Notes: generated by a model not told the origin, from the letters alone. A stretch of 64,000 bases of DNA from Iamia sp. SCSIO 61187 (GCF_019443745.1 NZ_CP050948.1:3476001-3540000); one strand, 5' to 3'; numbered from the stretch's first letter, positions 15,703-23,765 are shown. Program-made: numbers and translations.

Positions 15703-16418
15703 GCACCGACGTCGCCCCGCTGCCCCTCCCCCCGCTCGACCCGGTCGTCGACCGCATCCGCCGGGTGGTGGTCGAGCGGGACGACCTCGACCTCGCCTTC
15801 CTCTACCTCCGTGACCTCCACCCCGCCGTGGGGCTGGTCGGCCCCCCCGATGCCCTCGCCCCCGGGTCGGACGCGGTCGGCGCCGTCGCCGCCGCCGCCG
15901 GCGTGGTGTACGGCGAGGCCGTGACGATCGTCGGGCTCCGGCCCGACGTCGACGTCCTGGACGCGCTGCTGGCGATCGCTCCCCCGATCGGTGCGGGCGG
16001 CCGGCTCGAGGTGGACCTGGTCGCCCTCGCCGCGGCGCGAGGCGACGGGGACCGCCCCGGGGAGATCGCCCGCCGGGCCGGCGTGCGGGCGACCGCGGCG
16101 GTCGTCGACGCCGACCTGGTCGTCCCGGTCGACCCCGACCGGCCGGGCGGCGGGCCCGCCCGCACCGGAGCGGTCGCCCTCCACCTGCCGATCGAGTGGG
16201 ACGGGCAGGACCGAGCGATCCTCGGTGCGTTCACGTCGCGCTACGCCATGGTGCACGCCCTGGGCCCGGCGGCCCACCGGGTCGTCCGCGGCTGGGCGCT
16301 GGTCGAGGCCATCGGCGACGACGTCCACCTGGTCCTCGACCCCGGGCTCCCCTGGTCGTGGACCCCGCCCCCGGACCTCCTGCGCGGCCTGGCCCGGCGC
16401 TCCCCCGCCGGCCGGTGA
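15699..16418 (+). CDS. Unknown protein, last gene of the toxin-like operon (239 aa)
   Basis: The family is not recognised. The protein is Ala/Val/Asp-rich, probably alpha/beta, with no signal peptide or membrane span; readable segments are LAFLYLRDLHPAVGLVGPP, VGAVAAAAGVVYGEAVTIVG and the C-terminal HLVLDPGLPWSWTPPPDLL. GTG 15699 overlaps the previous stop (GTGA), the fourth closely coupled junction of the operon. Together with the two genes before it, it may protect against, fold or deliver the toxin candidate; sequence alone does not decide. Confidence 0.55.
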   Translation: MSTDVAPLPLPPLDPVVDRIRRVVVERDDLDLAFLYLRDLHPAVGLVGPPDALAPGSDAVGAVAAAAGVVYGEAVTIVGLRPDVDVLDALLAIAPPIGAGGRLEVDLVALAAARGDGDRPGEIARRAGVRATAAVVDADLVVPVDPDRPGGGPARTGAVALHLPIEWDGQDRAILGAFTSRYAMVHALGPAAHRVVRGWALVEAIGDDVHLVLDPGLPWSWTPPPDLLRGLARRSPAGR

Positions 16419-16462
16419 TCGAGCCGCCCCCACGGCTTTGCCCGACCCCCGGCGCGCGGGCG

Positions 16463-16468
16463 TAGCGT
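16463..16468 (+). promoter_or_regulatory. Putative leaderless -10 element for the thioesterase gene
   Basis: TAGCGT lies 8 nt before GTG 16477, with no Shine-Dalgarno between. Confidence 0.45.
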
Positions 16469-16476
16469 ACGGGTCC

Positions 16477-16881
16477 GTGCCGCCCACCCAGGCCCTCGCC
16501 GCCTCCGTCCGCCCCGGGCTCACCGGGAAGGTCACCCTGGACGTCCTCGCGGCCGACACGGCCGAGGCCCTCGGGTCCGGCGACGTGCCGGTGCTTGCGA
16601 CGCCCCGCGTCGTCGCCCTGGCCGAGCAGGCCGCCATCGTCGCCCTGGGCACCCACCTGGCCGCCGGGCAGACCACCGTCGGCATGCGGGTCCAGATCGA
16701 CCACCTGGCCCCCACCGCGGTCGGCGGTGAGGTCATCGCCGACGCCACCCTGGAGAAGATCGAGGGCCGCCGGCTCACCTTCACAATCTCGGTCAGTGAT
16801 CGCTGCGGCCTGGTCGCCGCCGGCCGGGTGACCCGGGTCGTCGTCCAGCGCGACCAGTTCCTCGCCAAGGCCAGCGGCTGA
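16477..16881 (+). CDS. FlK-like hotdog-fold acyl-CoA thioesterase
   Basis: The 134-residue product matches the fluoroacetyl-CoA-thioesterase (FlK) branch of hotdog proteins: LTGKVTLDVLAADTAEALGS, LATPRVVALAEQAAIVAL (Thr and Glu of the active site) and VGMRVQIDHLAPTAVGGEV (active-site His), then the second hotdog strand set. Family members hydrolyse small acyl-CoA esters in the cytoplasm; the substrate here is unknown. GTG 16477 is 8 nt from a TAGCGT -10 box, so the transcript is probably leaderless. Its own promoter separates it from the toxin-like operon. Confidence 0.8.
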   Translation: MPPTQALAASVRPGLTGKVTLDVLAADTAEALGSGDVPVLATPRVVALAEQAAIVALGTHLAAGQTTVGMRVQIDHLAPTAVGGEVIADATLEKIEGRRLTFTISVSDRCGLVAAGRVTRVVVQRDQFLAKASG

Positions 16882-16890
16882 GGGACTCTC

Positions 16891-17091
16891 CCAACCGGAG
16901 CCGGTCGACGCGATCGACCTGGCACACAGCAGCCATGTCGCAGGCGGGGTCGGCCCGCACGATCCGACCCGCTGGGCCCATCCCCGCCGAAGCTCGCTGC
17001 GCTCGCCGGCTCGGGCTGGCGCTCGCAGCACGAGCCTCTGGGGCTGCCGCCAGGCCAACCGGAACGGATCGGCGTGATCGACCTGGCACAC
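16891..17091 (+). repeat. Pair of 37-bp direct repeats before the HAD gene
   Basis: Copies at 16891-16927 and 17055-17091 begin CCAACCGGA and end GATCGACCTGGCACAC, both 37 bp, with several differences in the middle. They start the repeat-rich 567-bp gap between the thioesterase and HAD phosphatase genes. No full-length gene was identified in that gap. Confidence 0.75.
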
Positions 17092-17102
17092 TGCTCAGTC
17101 CC

Positions 17103-17231
17103 ATGAGCACACACCTCTGGCCGACGGGCACCACCAACCGGGTCTTCGGGCGGGACGCTGACGACACACGTCGATCTGGTCGCTCCGGACAGCCAGAGAG
17201 GGCGTCATCGGCTTCGGGGGTGCTGCTGTGA
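17103..17231 (+). pseudogene. Miniature copy 1 of the HAD gene start
   Basis: An ATG opens a 42-codon frame that carries DADDT at the same distance from the start as in the real HAD gene at 17449. It ends QPERASSASGVLL before a TGA that overlaps the next GTG. The first motif residue is changed (RDADDT instead of IDADDT). It is most likely a decayed tandem duplicate, not a functional peptide. Confidence 0.45.
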
Positions 17232-17452
17232 CTGCGGCGATGGCTCCCACCGGGATCCGCGTCGTGGGGATCGACGCCGATGACACACGTCCGCCGACCC
17301 CACGTCCGCCGACCCCACCCGCCACCCTGGCGGGGTCGGCTGCGCCGACACGTTCCCAGCCGAACGCCAGCCGGACGTCGGCGGACGTGTGTGAGCTGGT
17401 CGCGGTGCGTCAGCCAGAGAGGGCGTCGTCAGCCGCCGGGTTGCTCCGATGA
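17228..17452 (+). pseudogene. Miniature copy 2 of the HAD gene start
   Basis: This 74-codon frame starts at a GTG overlapping the previous stop (GTGA). It reads IRVVGIDADDTRPPTP, which matches VAVVGIDADDTLWHN of the real HAD gene, and ends RQPERASSAAGLLR with a TGA overlapping the HAD ATG (ATGA). After the DxD motif the sequence is Pro/Arg-rich with none of the later HAD motifs. It looks like a partial tandem duplication. Confidence 0.5.
17284..17391. repeat. 15-bp inverted repeat inside miniature copy 2
   Basis: CACACGTCCGCCGAC (17284-17298) is the exact reverse complement of GTCGGCGGACGTGTG (17377-17391). ACGTCCGCCGACCCC is also tandemly doubled just after the left arm. A large stem-loop directly before the HAD gene is possible. 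Confidence 0.7.
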
Positions 17453-18177
17453 GCGTTCGCCAGGATCCACCGTCCGTGGCTGTCGTGGGCATCGACGCTG
17501 ACGACACCCTCTGGCACAACGAGACGTACTTCGCTGATGCGCAGGCGACGTTCGTGCAGATCCTGGCGCCGTGGACGCCCGAGGGGGAGGACGTGCTCGC
17601 CCTCCACGACGCCACCGAGCGGGCCAACCTCGAGCTGTTCGGGTACGGCATCAAGGGGTTCACCCTCTCGATGGTCGAGACCGCCATCGAGGTGAGCCGG
17701 GGCGAGGTGTCGACCTCGGCCATCGCCGAGCTGATCCGCCTGGGCAAGGAGATGCTGGCCCACCCCGTCGAGCTGCTCGAGGGGGTCGCCGACGCCGTCG
17801 AGGAGCTCGGCCGCACCCACCGCCTAGTGCTGGTCACCAAGGGCGACCTCATCCACCAGGAGCAGAAGATCGCCCGCTCGGGCCTGGCGGACCGCTTCGA
17901 GCGCATCGAGATCGTCTCCGAGAAGGACCCGGCCACGTACCGGGCGATCCTCGACCGCATGGACGTCTCGCCCGAGCAGTTCTGCATGGTGGGCAACTCG
18001 GTGAAGTCCGACGTCCTGCCCGTGCTCGAGCTCGGCGGCCACGCCGTGCACGTGCCCTACGCCATCACCTGGAGCCACGAGGTCGTCGCCGACCACGACG
18101 CCGACGCCTTCCCCGTCCTGGCCTCCCTCACGGAGCTGGCGGCGTGGCTTCAGGCGCCCCAGCGCTCGGTCACGTAG
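17449..18177 (+). CDS. HAD-superfamily phosphatase
   Basis: The 242-residue product carries the HAD motifs: GIDADDTLWHN (nucleophile D16, acid D18), VLVTKGD (motif II Thr near residue 127), a lysine in EIVSEKDPATY, and GNSVKSDVLPVLELGGHAVH (motif IV). A helical cap lies near residues 25-110. It probably dephosphorylates a small metabolite; the substrate cannot be told. The ATG overlaps the stop of a miniature duplicate. Its 3' end overlaps the convergent murD-like gene by 28 bp. Confidence 0.85.
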   Translation: MSVRQDPPSVAVVGIDADDTLWHNETYFADAQATFVQILAPWTPEGEDVLALHDATERANLELFGYGIKGFTLSMVETAIEVSRGEVSTSAIAELIRLGKEMLAHPVELLEGVADAVEELGRTHRLVLVTKGDLIHQEQKIARSGLADRFERIEIVSEKDPATYRAILDRMDVSPEQFCMVGNSVKSDVLPVLELGGHAVHVPYAITWSHEVVADHDADAFPVLASLTELAAWLQAPQRSVT

Positions 18178-19616
18178 GCCCGGAACTGGGCGCCGCGGTC
18201 GAACTCGTTGGTGAAGAGCCCGAAGCTCGCCGCCGCCGGCGACAGCAGCACCACGCCCCCGGCGTCGCCCAGCAGGGCCACGGCGGCGTCGACGGCGTCG
18301 GCCAGCGACGACGCCGACGACACCCGGTCGGCCACCCCCCGCTCGGCGAGGAGCGCGGCGATCTCGTCCGACGCGTCGTAGTTCGGGTGCCGGAGGAGCA
18401 CGACGTGGTCGGCGCTGGCCGCCAGCTCGTCGGCGAAGGCACCGAAGGCCGAGCGCTTGGCCTTGCCGCCGGCGATCACCGCCAGCCGCTCGTGGGCGAA
18501 CGATCGGACCGTCGCCGTGGCCGCCCGGGGTGCGGTGGCGGTGGTGTCGTTCACGAAGGTGATGCCGTCGGCCACGACCACCACCTCCCGGCGGTCCGCG
18601 ACCTCGCGCGCCGCCCGGCACCCCGCCGCCATCCCGGCCACCGACTCGCCCTCGGCCAGCCCCACGCACACCGCAGCGCACAGGTCGAGCACGGCGATCT
18701 CCGACCGCACCTGCAGCTCGTCGACGCCCACGACGTCGTGCTCCACGCCGTCGAGGCGGGCCCGGAGCCGGCCGTCCTCGGTCCACGCCCCGTCGACACC
18801 GTCGTCGAGGCGGCGGTCGGCGAACAGGAGGCGCCGAGCGCCGGTGGCCCCGGCGGCGGCGATGCTGGCGTCGACGTAGCCGACGGTGGCGGCGTCGTCG
18901 GCCGGGAGGACGAGCCAGTCGTCGGCGCCCTGGTGGAGCCAGATCGACGCCTTGGCCGCCCAGTAGTCCTCGACGGTCGGGTAGACGTCGAGGTGGTCCT
19001 CGTCGAGGTTGGTCACCACCGCCACCTCGGGCGACCGGCGGGACTCGCCCAGCCCCTCGAGCTGGAACGACGACAGCTCGATGATGGCGACGGCCTCGGG
19101 GTCGGCCTCGCCCGGCAGGAGGGCCCGGATGGCGCTGACGCGGAGGTTCCCGGCCTTGAGCGTGGGCCGCTCGGCCCCGAGGACGGCGTCGGCCAGGGTG
19201 GTCGTCGTCGACTTGCCCTTGGTGCCGGTGATGCCCACGATCCGGCCCGGCCACCAGCGGAAGAAGAGGGTCATCTCCATCTCGACCGGGATGCCGCGCC
19301 GGCGCGCGGCGGCGAGCAGGGGGTGCCCGAACCGCACCGCCGGGTTGCGGACGAGGACGTCGACGCCGTCGAGGTGGCTGTCGTCGTGACCGCCGAAGTG
19401 GGCGACGGCGACGTCGCGGTCGATGCGGGCCAGCACCTCGGCCGAGAAGGCCTCGCGGGGCCGGGCCTCGGTCAGCACGATCCGGGCCCCGACCGCGGTC
19501 AGGAGGTCGACCATGCCGGCGCCGCCGCCGTGGTCGCCGTAGCCCATGACGCACACGGTGGCGTCGGCCAGCTCGGCCCGCGCCGCCTCGATGCCCCCGC
19601 GCTCGCGCTCGGTCAC
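18150..19616 (-). CDS. murD: MurD-type UDP-N-acetylmuramoyl-alanine--glutamate ligase (divergent clade)
   Basis: The 488-residue product shows Mur-ligase order: N-terminal domain, GITGTKGKSTTTT P-loop near residue 130, IIELSSFQLEGL, VVTNLDEDHLDVY, FVNDTTATAPRAA and the C-terminal LSPAAASFGLFTNEFDRG. The N-terminal glycine loop is GYGDHGGGAGM rather than classic GLGxSG, marking a non-standard MurD lineage. It adds glutamate to UDP-MurNAc-Ala in the cytoplasm. It lies outside any division/cell-wall cluster, downstream of an alpha/beta hydrolase (7-base gap), so a paralogue with another role is possible. Confidence 0.85.
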   Translation of the reverse strand: MTERERGGIEAARAELADATVCVMGYGDHGGGAGMVDLLTAVGARIVLTEARPREAFSAEVLARIDRDVAVAHFGGHDDSHLDGVDVLVRNPAVRFGHPLLAAARRRGIPVEMEMTLFFRWWPGRIVGITGTKGKSTTTTLADAVLGAERPTLKAGNLRVSAIRALLPGEADPEAVAIIELSSFQLEGLGESRRSPEVAVVTNLDEDHLDVYPTVEDYWAAKASIWLHQGADDWLVLPADDAATVGYVDASIAAAGATGARRLLFADRRLDDGVDGAWTEDGRLRARLDGVEHDVVGVDELQVRSEIAVLDLCAAVCVGLAEGESVAGMAAGCRAAREVADRREVVVVADGITFVNDTTATAPRAATATVRSFAHERLAVIAGGKAKRSAFGAFADELAASADHVVLLRHPNYDASDEIAALLAERGVADRVSSASSLADAVDAAVALLGDAGGVVLLSPAAASFGLFTNEFDRGAQFRAYVTERWGA

Positions 19617-19623
19617 GCCGGCG

Positions 19624-20472
19624 TCAGCCGGCCGGGTCGGCCTGGCGGCCGGCCTCGAGGAAGCGGCTGACGACCTTCCACCAGCGGTCGGGGTTCTCGA
19701 ACTGCGGGCTGTGGGCGGCGTCGGCGATGACCTCGAGGGTGGCGCCGGGGATGGCCTCGGCCAGGCGCTCCGACGGGCCGGCGAAGCCCTCGTCCTCCTC
19801 GCCCACCACGACGAGGGTGCGGACGTCGAGGGTGCGCAGGGCGGCGAGGCGGTCCTCGACCGTGCTCAGCCCCTGGGCCATCGCCGCGTACATGGCCGGG
19901 GCGGCGGCGCGCAGCTTGCGGTCGCCGAAGTCGACGTAGCCGGCGCGCTCCTCGCGCACCCGCTCCTCCGACGGGCTGCGGGGGCGGCCCACGGGGCCCA
20001 GCTCGTTGGCCAGCTCGATCAGCCGATCGACGCCCTCGGTGCGGACGACCTCGACGGCCAGGGCCAGCAGGACCGGGTCGAGGCCCTCGACCGGTCCGTG
20101 GCCGGTGTCCATGAGGACGAGCGACCGGAGCCGCTCGGGCACCTCGAGGGCCAGCACCTGGGCCACCATGCCGCCCATCGAGTGGCCCAGGAGGTCGAAG
20201 CGCTCCCAGCCCAGCTCGTCGGCCAGGGCGCGGACGTCGGCCGCCATCTCGGCCAGCGAGTAGGCGGTCTCCTCGGCGGGGGCGTCGCTGGCGCCGTGGC
20301 CCCGCAGGTCGGGGGCGACGACGTGCCAGCCCCGGTCGGCGAAGCCGTCGAGGAAGTCGGCGAAGTCCTCCTTGGCGCCGGTGAAGCCGTGGACCAGCAT
20401 CAGCGGCTCGCCCACGCCGGCCTCGGCCACGCTGTGGCGCAGTCGGGAGGTGGTGACGTCCCGGATCTTCAC
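19624..20472 (-). CDS. Alpha/beta-fold hydrolase
   Basis: The 282-residue product has EPLMLVHGFTGAKEDFADF (oxyanion hole), nucleophile elbow LLGHSMGGMVAQ, acid in VVVGEEDEGF and base in IADAAHSPQFENP, a complete Ser-Asp-His triad. The LRGHGASDAP loop fits the epoxide-hydrolase/esterase/haloperoxidase-like group. Substrate is unknown. It lies 7 bases before the murD-like gene and is likely co-transcribed with it, which hints at cell-envelope metabolism without proving it. Confidence 0.8.
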   Translation of the reverse strand: MKIRDVTTSRLRHSVAEAGVGEPLMLVHGFTGAKEDFADFLDGFADRGWHVVAPDLRGHGASDAPAEETAYSLAEMAADVRALADELGWERFDLLGHSMGGMVAQVLALEVPERLRSLVLMDTGHGPVEGLDPVLLALAVEVVRTEGVDRLIELANELGPVGRPRSPSEERVREERAGYVDFGDRKLRAAAPAMYAAMAQGLSTVEDRLAALRTLDVRTLVVVGEEDEGFAGPSERLAEAIPGATLEVIADAAHSPQFENPDRWWKVVSRFLEAGRQADPAG

Positions 20473-20562
20473 GCCCCACCTCGGGATCGGGCGGTCCGAG
20501 GCGTCGCACCCGCTCGCTGGTGCTCGCTCATCGGTGCAAGCTCGCTCACGGGCGGCACTCTA

Positions 20563-20651
20563 TTCACCGCCCCGCGCCGGGGGCCGCTCCCCCTGTCCCA
20601 CCCCGAGGAGCGCCGAGGGGGTGAACTACCGTTGACAGCCCCGCGCCGGGG
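20563..20651. repeat. GC-rich repeats between divergent genes
   Basis: The 204-bp gap between the hydrolase (minus) and the flippase-like gene (plus) holds a 14-bp direct repeat, GCCCCGCGCCGGGG (20569-20582 and 20638-20651). It also has inverted arms TTCACC (20563-20568) and GGTGAA (20620-20625). A TTGACA box at 20632-20637 may be the plus-strand -35. No gene is seen in the gap. Confidence 0.55.
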
Positions 20652-20676
20652 AGGGATCGACGGAGAGAGGAGCCGC

Positions 20677-21729
20677 ATGTCCGACACCGTGCGCCGGCGG
20701 CTCACCCTCGCCCTGCGGCTCGTCGTCAGCGCGGCCATGCTCGGGTTCCTCCTCACCAAGATCGAGTCCCGGGGGGCCCGGGTCCTGCCCGAGTGGACCG
20801 CGACGACCGCCCTGTGGCTCCTCGGCGCCACGCTCCTCACCCTCGTCAGCATCCTGCTGTCGGCCATGCGGTGGCAGACGGTGCTCTCGGCCATGGGCCA
20901 GCCGGCCCGCTTCAACCGGCTGCTCTCCCACTACCTCGCCGGCCAGTTCGTCGCCAACGTCCTGCCCACCACCATCGGCGGCGACGTGCTGCGGGTCTCG
21001 CGCCTCGCCCGCGACAACGGGCGCATGCCCGACAGCTTCGCCTCGGTGGTGCTCGAGCGCCTGACCGGCTGGCTGGTCCTGCCGATCATCACCTTCGTCG
21101 GGCTGGTCATCAACCCGCCCCTCCAGGACCTCGGCCGGGCCACCCAGATCGCCTTCGGCCTGGCCTGCGGGACCCTCGTCGCCCTCGGGCTGCTGATCGT
21201 GGCCGTGGCCGCCCACCGCTTCGGCGAGGTCGACGCCGAGAAGGGCTGGAAGCGGTTCCTGGCCGCGGTGAGCCTCGGGCTGACCAAGCTCCGGGCCAGC
21301 CCTCGCCAGGCGGTCAACGTCGTGGCCGTCGGCTTCGCCTACCAGCTGGTGCTGGTGGCGGCGGCGGTCATGGCCGCCCGCTCGCTGGCCATCCCCGACG
21401 CCGGGCCCACCGCCCTGCTCGCCTTCTTCCCCGCCGTGGCCATCGCCCAGGTGCTGCCCATCAGCATCTCCGGGCTCGGCGTGCGCGAGGGGCTCTTCGC
21501 CCTCTTCCTCAAGCCGCTGGGCGTGCCCACCGCGCAGGCCGTCGCCCTCGGCATCCTTCTCTACGTGCTCAACCTGCTCGTCAGCCTCCTCGGCGCCCCG
21601 GCCTTCGCCATCGGGGGGCGCACCAGCGAGCCCGGCGACGTCCTCGACCCCGACGACCTCGCCCCCATCGTCCCGCCGGCCCCCGCCGACCCGGGATCCG
21701 ACGACCCGTCCCCGTCGGTGCCGGCGTGA
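20677..21729 (+). CDS. LPG-synthase-TM/UPF0104 family flippase-like membrane protein
   Basis: The 350-residue product has about eight hydrophobic spans. It carries family motifs seen in MprF-like flippase domains: MRWQTVLSAMG, YLAGQFVANVLPTTIGGDVLR, FASVVLERLTGW and VLPISISGLGVREGLFALFL. The last ~45 residues are acidic and Pro-rich. Such proteins move lipids or polyprenyl-linked sugars. ATG 20677 has a strong GAGAGAGGAG ahead. Its stop overlaps the GTG of a PAP2-family gene, linking it to lipid phosphate handling. Confidence 0.82.
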   Translation: MSDTVRRRLTLALRLVVSAAMLGFLLTKIESRGARVLPEWTATTALWLLGATLLTLVSILLSAMRWQTVLSAMGQPARFNRLLSHYLAGQFVANVLPTTIGGDVLRVSRLARDNGRMPDSFASVVLERLTGWLVLPIITFVGLVINPPLQDLGRATQIAFGLACGTLVALGLLIVAVAAHRFGEVDAEKGWKRFLAAVSLGLTKLRASPRQAVNVVAVGFAYQLVLVAAAVMAARSLAIPDAGPTALLAFFPAVAIAQVLPISISGLGVREGLFALFLKPLGVPTAQAVALGILLYVLNLLVSLLGAPAFAIGGRTSEPGDVLDPDDLAPIVPPAPADPGSDDPSPSVPA

Positions 21730-22610
21730 CCGAGGCGACGGCGGAGGTCGAGGACACCGAGCCGGGGGCGCCCGAGGGCGCGACCACGGCGGCCGGTCGC
21801 CGCCTGCGCTGGTGGCGCGAGGTCGGCTACGTCATCGCCTTCTACGCCGTCTACTCGTGGATCCGGAACCAGTTCGGCTCGGCCGGCGAGGGATCGACCC
21901 GCATCGCCTACGAGCACGCCCGCGACATCATCGGCCTCCAGGACGCCATCGGCCTGTGGTTCGAGCCCGAGCTCCAGCGCTGGTACCTCGACCTGCCCGC
22001 CATGGGCCTCATCCGGCTCTGGAACATCTACTACGGGACGGCGCACTTCATCGTCACCGCCGCCGCCCTGATCTGGCTCTACCGCCGCCAGCCCGACCGC
22101 TACTCGGTCTGGCGCACGACCCTGGCGGCCATGACCGCGGCCGCCCTCGTCGGGTTCGCCACCTACTCGCTCATGCCGCCGCGGCTGCTGGGCGACACGT
22201 CCAAGTTCGGCGCCTGCTACGAGCAGCAGGTCCCGGACTGCCACGGCGACGACATGGTCGACACCCTCGCCGTCCACGGCGGCTGGCTGTCGTTCCAGGA
22301 CGAGGAGGTCGCCGAGGTCTCCAACCAGTTCGCGGCCATGCCGTCGATGCACACCGGGTGGTCGACGTGGAGCGCCTGCGTGATGTGGGGTCTCGTCCGC
22401 CGCCGGTGGGCCCGGGTCGCCATCGCCCTGTACCCGGCGGCCACCGTGTTCTGCATCCTCGTCACCGGCAACCACTACTGGCTCGACGCCGTGGGCGGCC
22501 TGGCCGCCTTCGCCGTCGGCCTGGGCATCGCCACCGTGCTGACCCGGTGGAACGAGGCCCGGTTCCGCCGGCGCGAGGAGCGCCGAGCCGAGCCCGCCGC
22601 CGCGACCTGA
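21726..22610 (+). CDS. PAP2-superfamily membrane phosphatase/transferase (inositol-phosphorylceramide-synthase-like)
   Basis: The 294-residue product has about six membrane spans and the PAP2 motifs: AMPSMHTGWSTW (catalytic His region) and VTGNHYWLDAVGG (second His and Asp). An upstream YYGTAHFIVTAAALIW block is typical of the PAP2_3/AUR1-like group. It likely hydrolyses or transfers phosphate headgroups on the outer membrane face. GTG 21726 overlaps the stop of the flippase-like gene, so the pair probably act on the same lipid. Confidence 0.82.
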   Translation: MTEATAEVEDTEPGAPEGATTAAGRRLRWWREVGYVIAFYAVYSWIRNQFGSAGEGSTRIAYEHARDIIGLQDAIGLWFEPELQRWYLDLPAMGLIRLWNIYYGTAHFIVTAAALIWLYRRQPDRYSVWRTTLAAMTAAALVGFATYSLMPPRLLGDTSKFGACYEQQVPDCHGDDMVDTLAVHGGWLSFQDEEVAEVSNQFAAMPSMHTGWSTWSACVMWGLVRRRWARVAIALYPAATVFCILVTGNHYWLDAVGGLAAFAVGLGIATVLTRWNEARFRRREERRAEPAAAT

Positions 22611-22614
22611 CCGG

Positions 22615-23706
22615 TCAGCCGGCGAGCCAGCGGACCGGTGGGCCGTGGAAGGCACTCCGGGCGACGACGTGGGTGCGCACCGGCGCCGGCTTGGGCCACA
22701 GGGTGAGGCGGACCTCGGCCTCGGTCTCGGTGGCCGGCTCCATGCACAGCCACGCCACCGGGGCGGCGGCCGTCGCCCGGTCGCCGGCGGCCCGGACGGC
22801 GTCCTCGAGGGCGGTGCGGGTCCGGGCCCGGAGGTACTGGGTGACGATGGTGTGGACGACCACCGTCACCGCCCCCGGCACCGGGTCGGCCAGCTGCTCG
22901 GCCGCCCACTCGGCGGCGTCGGCCCGGTCGACGGCGACGGGCACGGCGGCGGCCACCTCCAGCGCCCCGTCGAGGCGGGTCCGCCGGTCGGGCTGGTCCG
23001 GCCAGAGGCAGGCCCGGAGCCGGAGCCGGTCCCGGGCCACGGTCGGGTCCAGAGGGCTCAGGTCGCAGCCGCGCCGGTCGAGGACCTCGAGGTGGGCGTC
23101 GAGCCGGGGCCGACCGCCGGTCCACGGGTCGACGAAGCGCACCGGTGACGACGGCGGACCGAAGGCCTCCCCGCCGGCCTCGTAGCGCAGGTGGTCGAAG
23201 CGCAGGTTGAGCCCGGCGCTGGCGCCCACCTCCAGAACCCGGAGCGGGAGGCCGGTGGCGGCGAGGAGCAGAAACCCGCCGAGCAGGGCGGCCGAACGCC
23301 CGACCTCGTTGGTCTGGATCGGCGCCCCGGTCCGGGCGACGAGGTCCTCGACGTGCTCGGCGACGGTGGCCACGAACACCGCCCCCACCGTCTCGTCCGA
23401 CGTCCCCCCGGCCGAGGGGTACTGGGCGGCCAGGGCCGGCGCCCGACCGTCGAGGACCAGCTCGTGCACCGCGGCGAGGAAGCGCAGGACGGTGGCCCGG
23501 GCGTGGGGCTCGGCGGCGTAGGGCGTCAGGACGGTCCGGCACGGCCCGTCGACGGCCAGGTCGTCGAGGACGGCGTCCAGCACCCTCTCGTAGAGGGCGG
23601 AGCCGCCGATGGCGCACCCCCTCCGTTGGGCCCGCACCAGTCCCTCCAGGTCACCGGCCACGGTCGGCGAGCGCAGCGAGCGGCCTGGGGAGCACGCGGC
23701 CACCAT
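22615..23706 (-). CDS. DUF2332-family protein
   Basis: The 363-residue product matches the actinobacterial DUF2332 family of unknown function: FLAAVHELVLDGRAPALAAQ, a central LRVLEVGASAGLNLRFDHL glycine-rich block like a SAM-binding motif, and DPTVARDRLRLRACLWPDQP. The motif hints at a methyltransferase, but no substrate is known. The stop pairs with the convergent PAP2 stop in a TGACCGGTCA palindrome. The exact start is uncertain; the first ~14 residues may be dispensable. Confidence 0.78.
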   Translation of the reverse strand: MVAACSPGRSLRSPTVAGDLEGLVRAQRRGCAIGGSALYERVLDAVLDDLAVDGPCRTVLTPYAAEPHARATVLRFLAAVHELVLDGRAPALAAQYPSAGGTSDETVGAVFVATVAEHVEDLVARTGAPIQTNEVGRSAALLGGFLLLAATGLPLRVLEVGASAGLNLRFDHLRYEAGGEAFGPPSSPVRFVDPWTGGRPRLDAHLEVLDRRGCDLSPLDPTVARDRLRLRACLWPDQPDRRTRLDGALEVAAAVPVAVDRADAAEWAAEQLADPVPGAVTVVVHTIVTQYLRARTRTALEDAVRAAGDRATAAAPVAWLCMEPATETEAEVRLTLWPKPAPVRTHVVARSAFHGPPVRWLAG

Positions 23707-23753
23707 GCCAGACCGGGGACCCCTCCGACGGCACCCGGCCGCGGTGGTGGCGG

Positions 23754-23759
23754 TAGCGT
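23754..23759 (+). promoter_or_regulatory. Putative leaderless -10 element for dxs
   Basis: TAGCGT lies 6 nt before GTG 23766. Confidence 0.45.
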
Positions 23760-23765
23760 GGCGGG

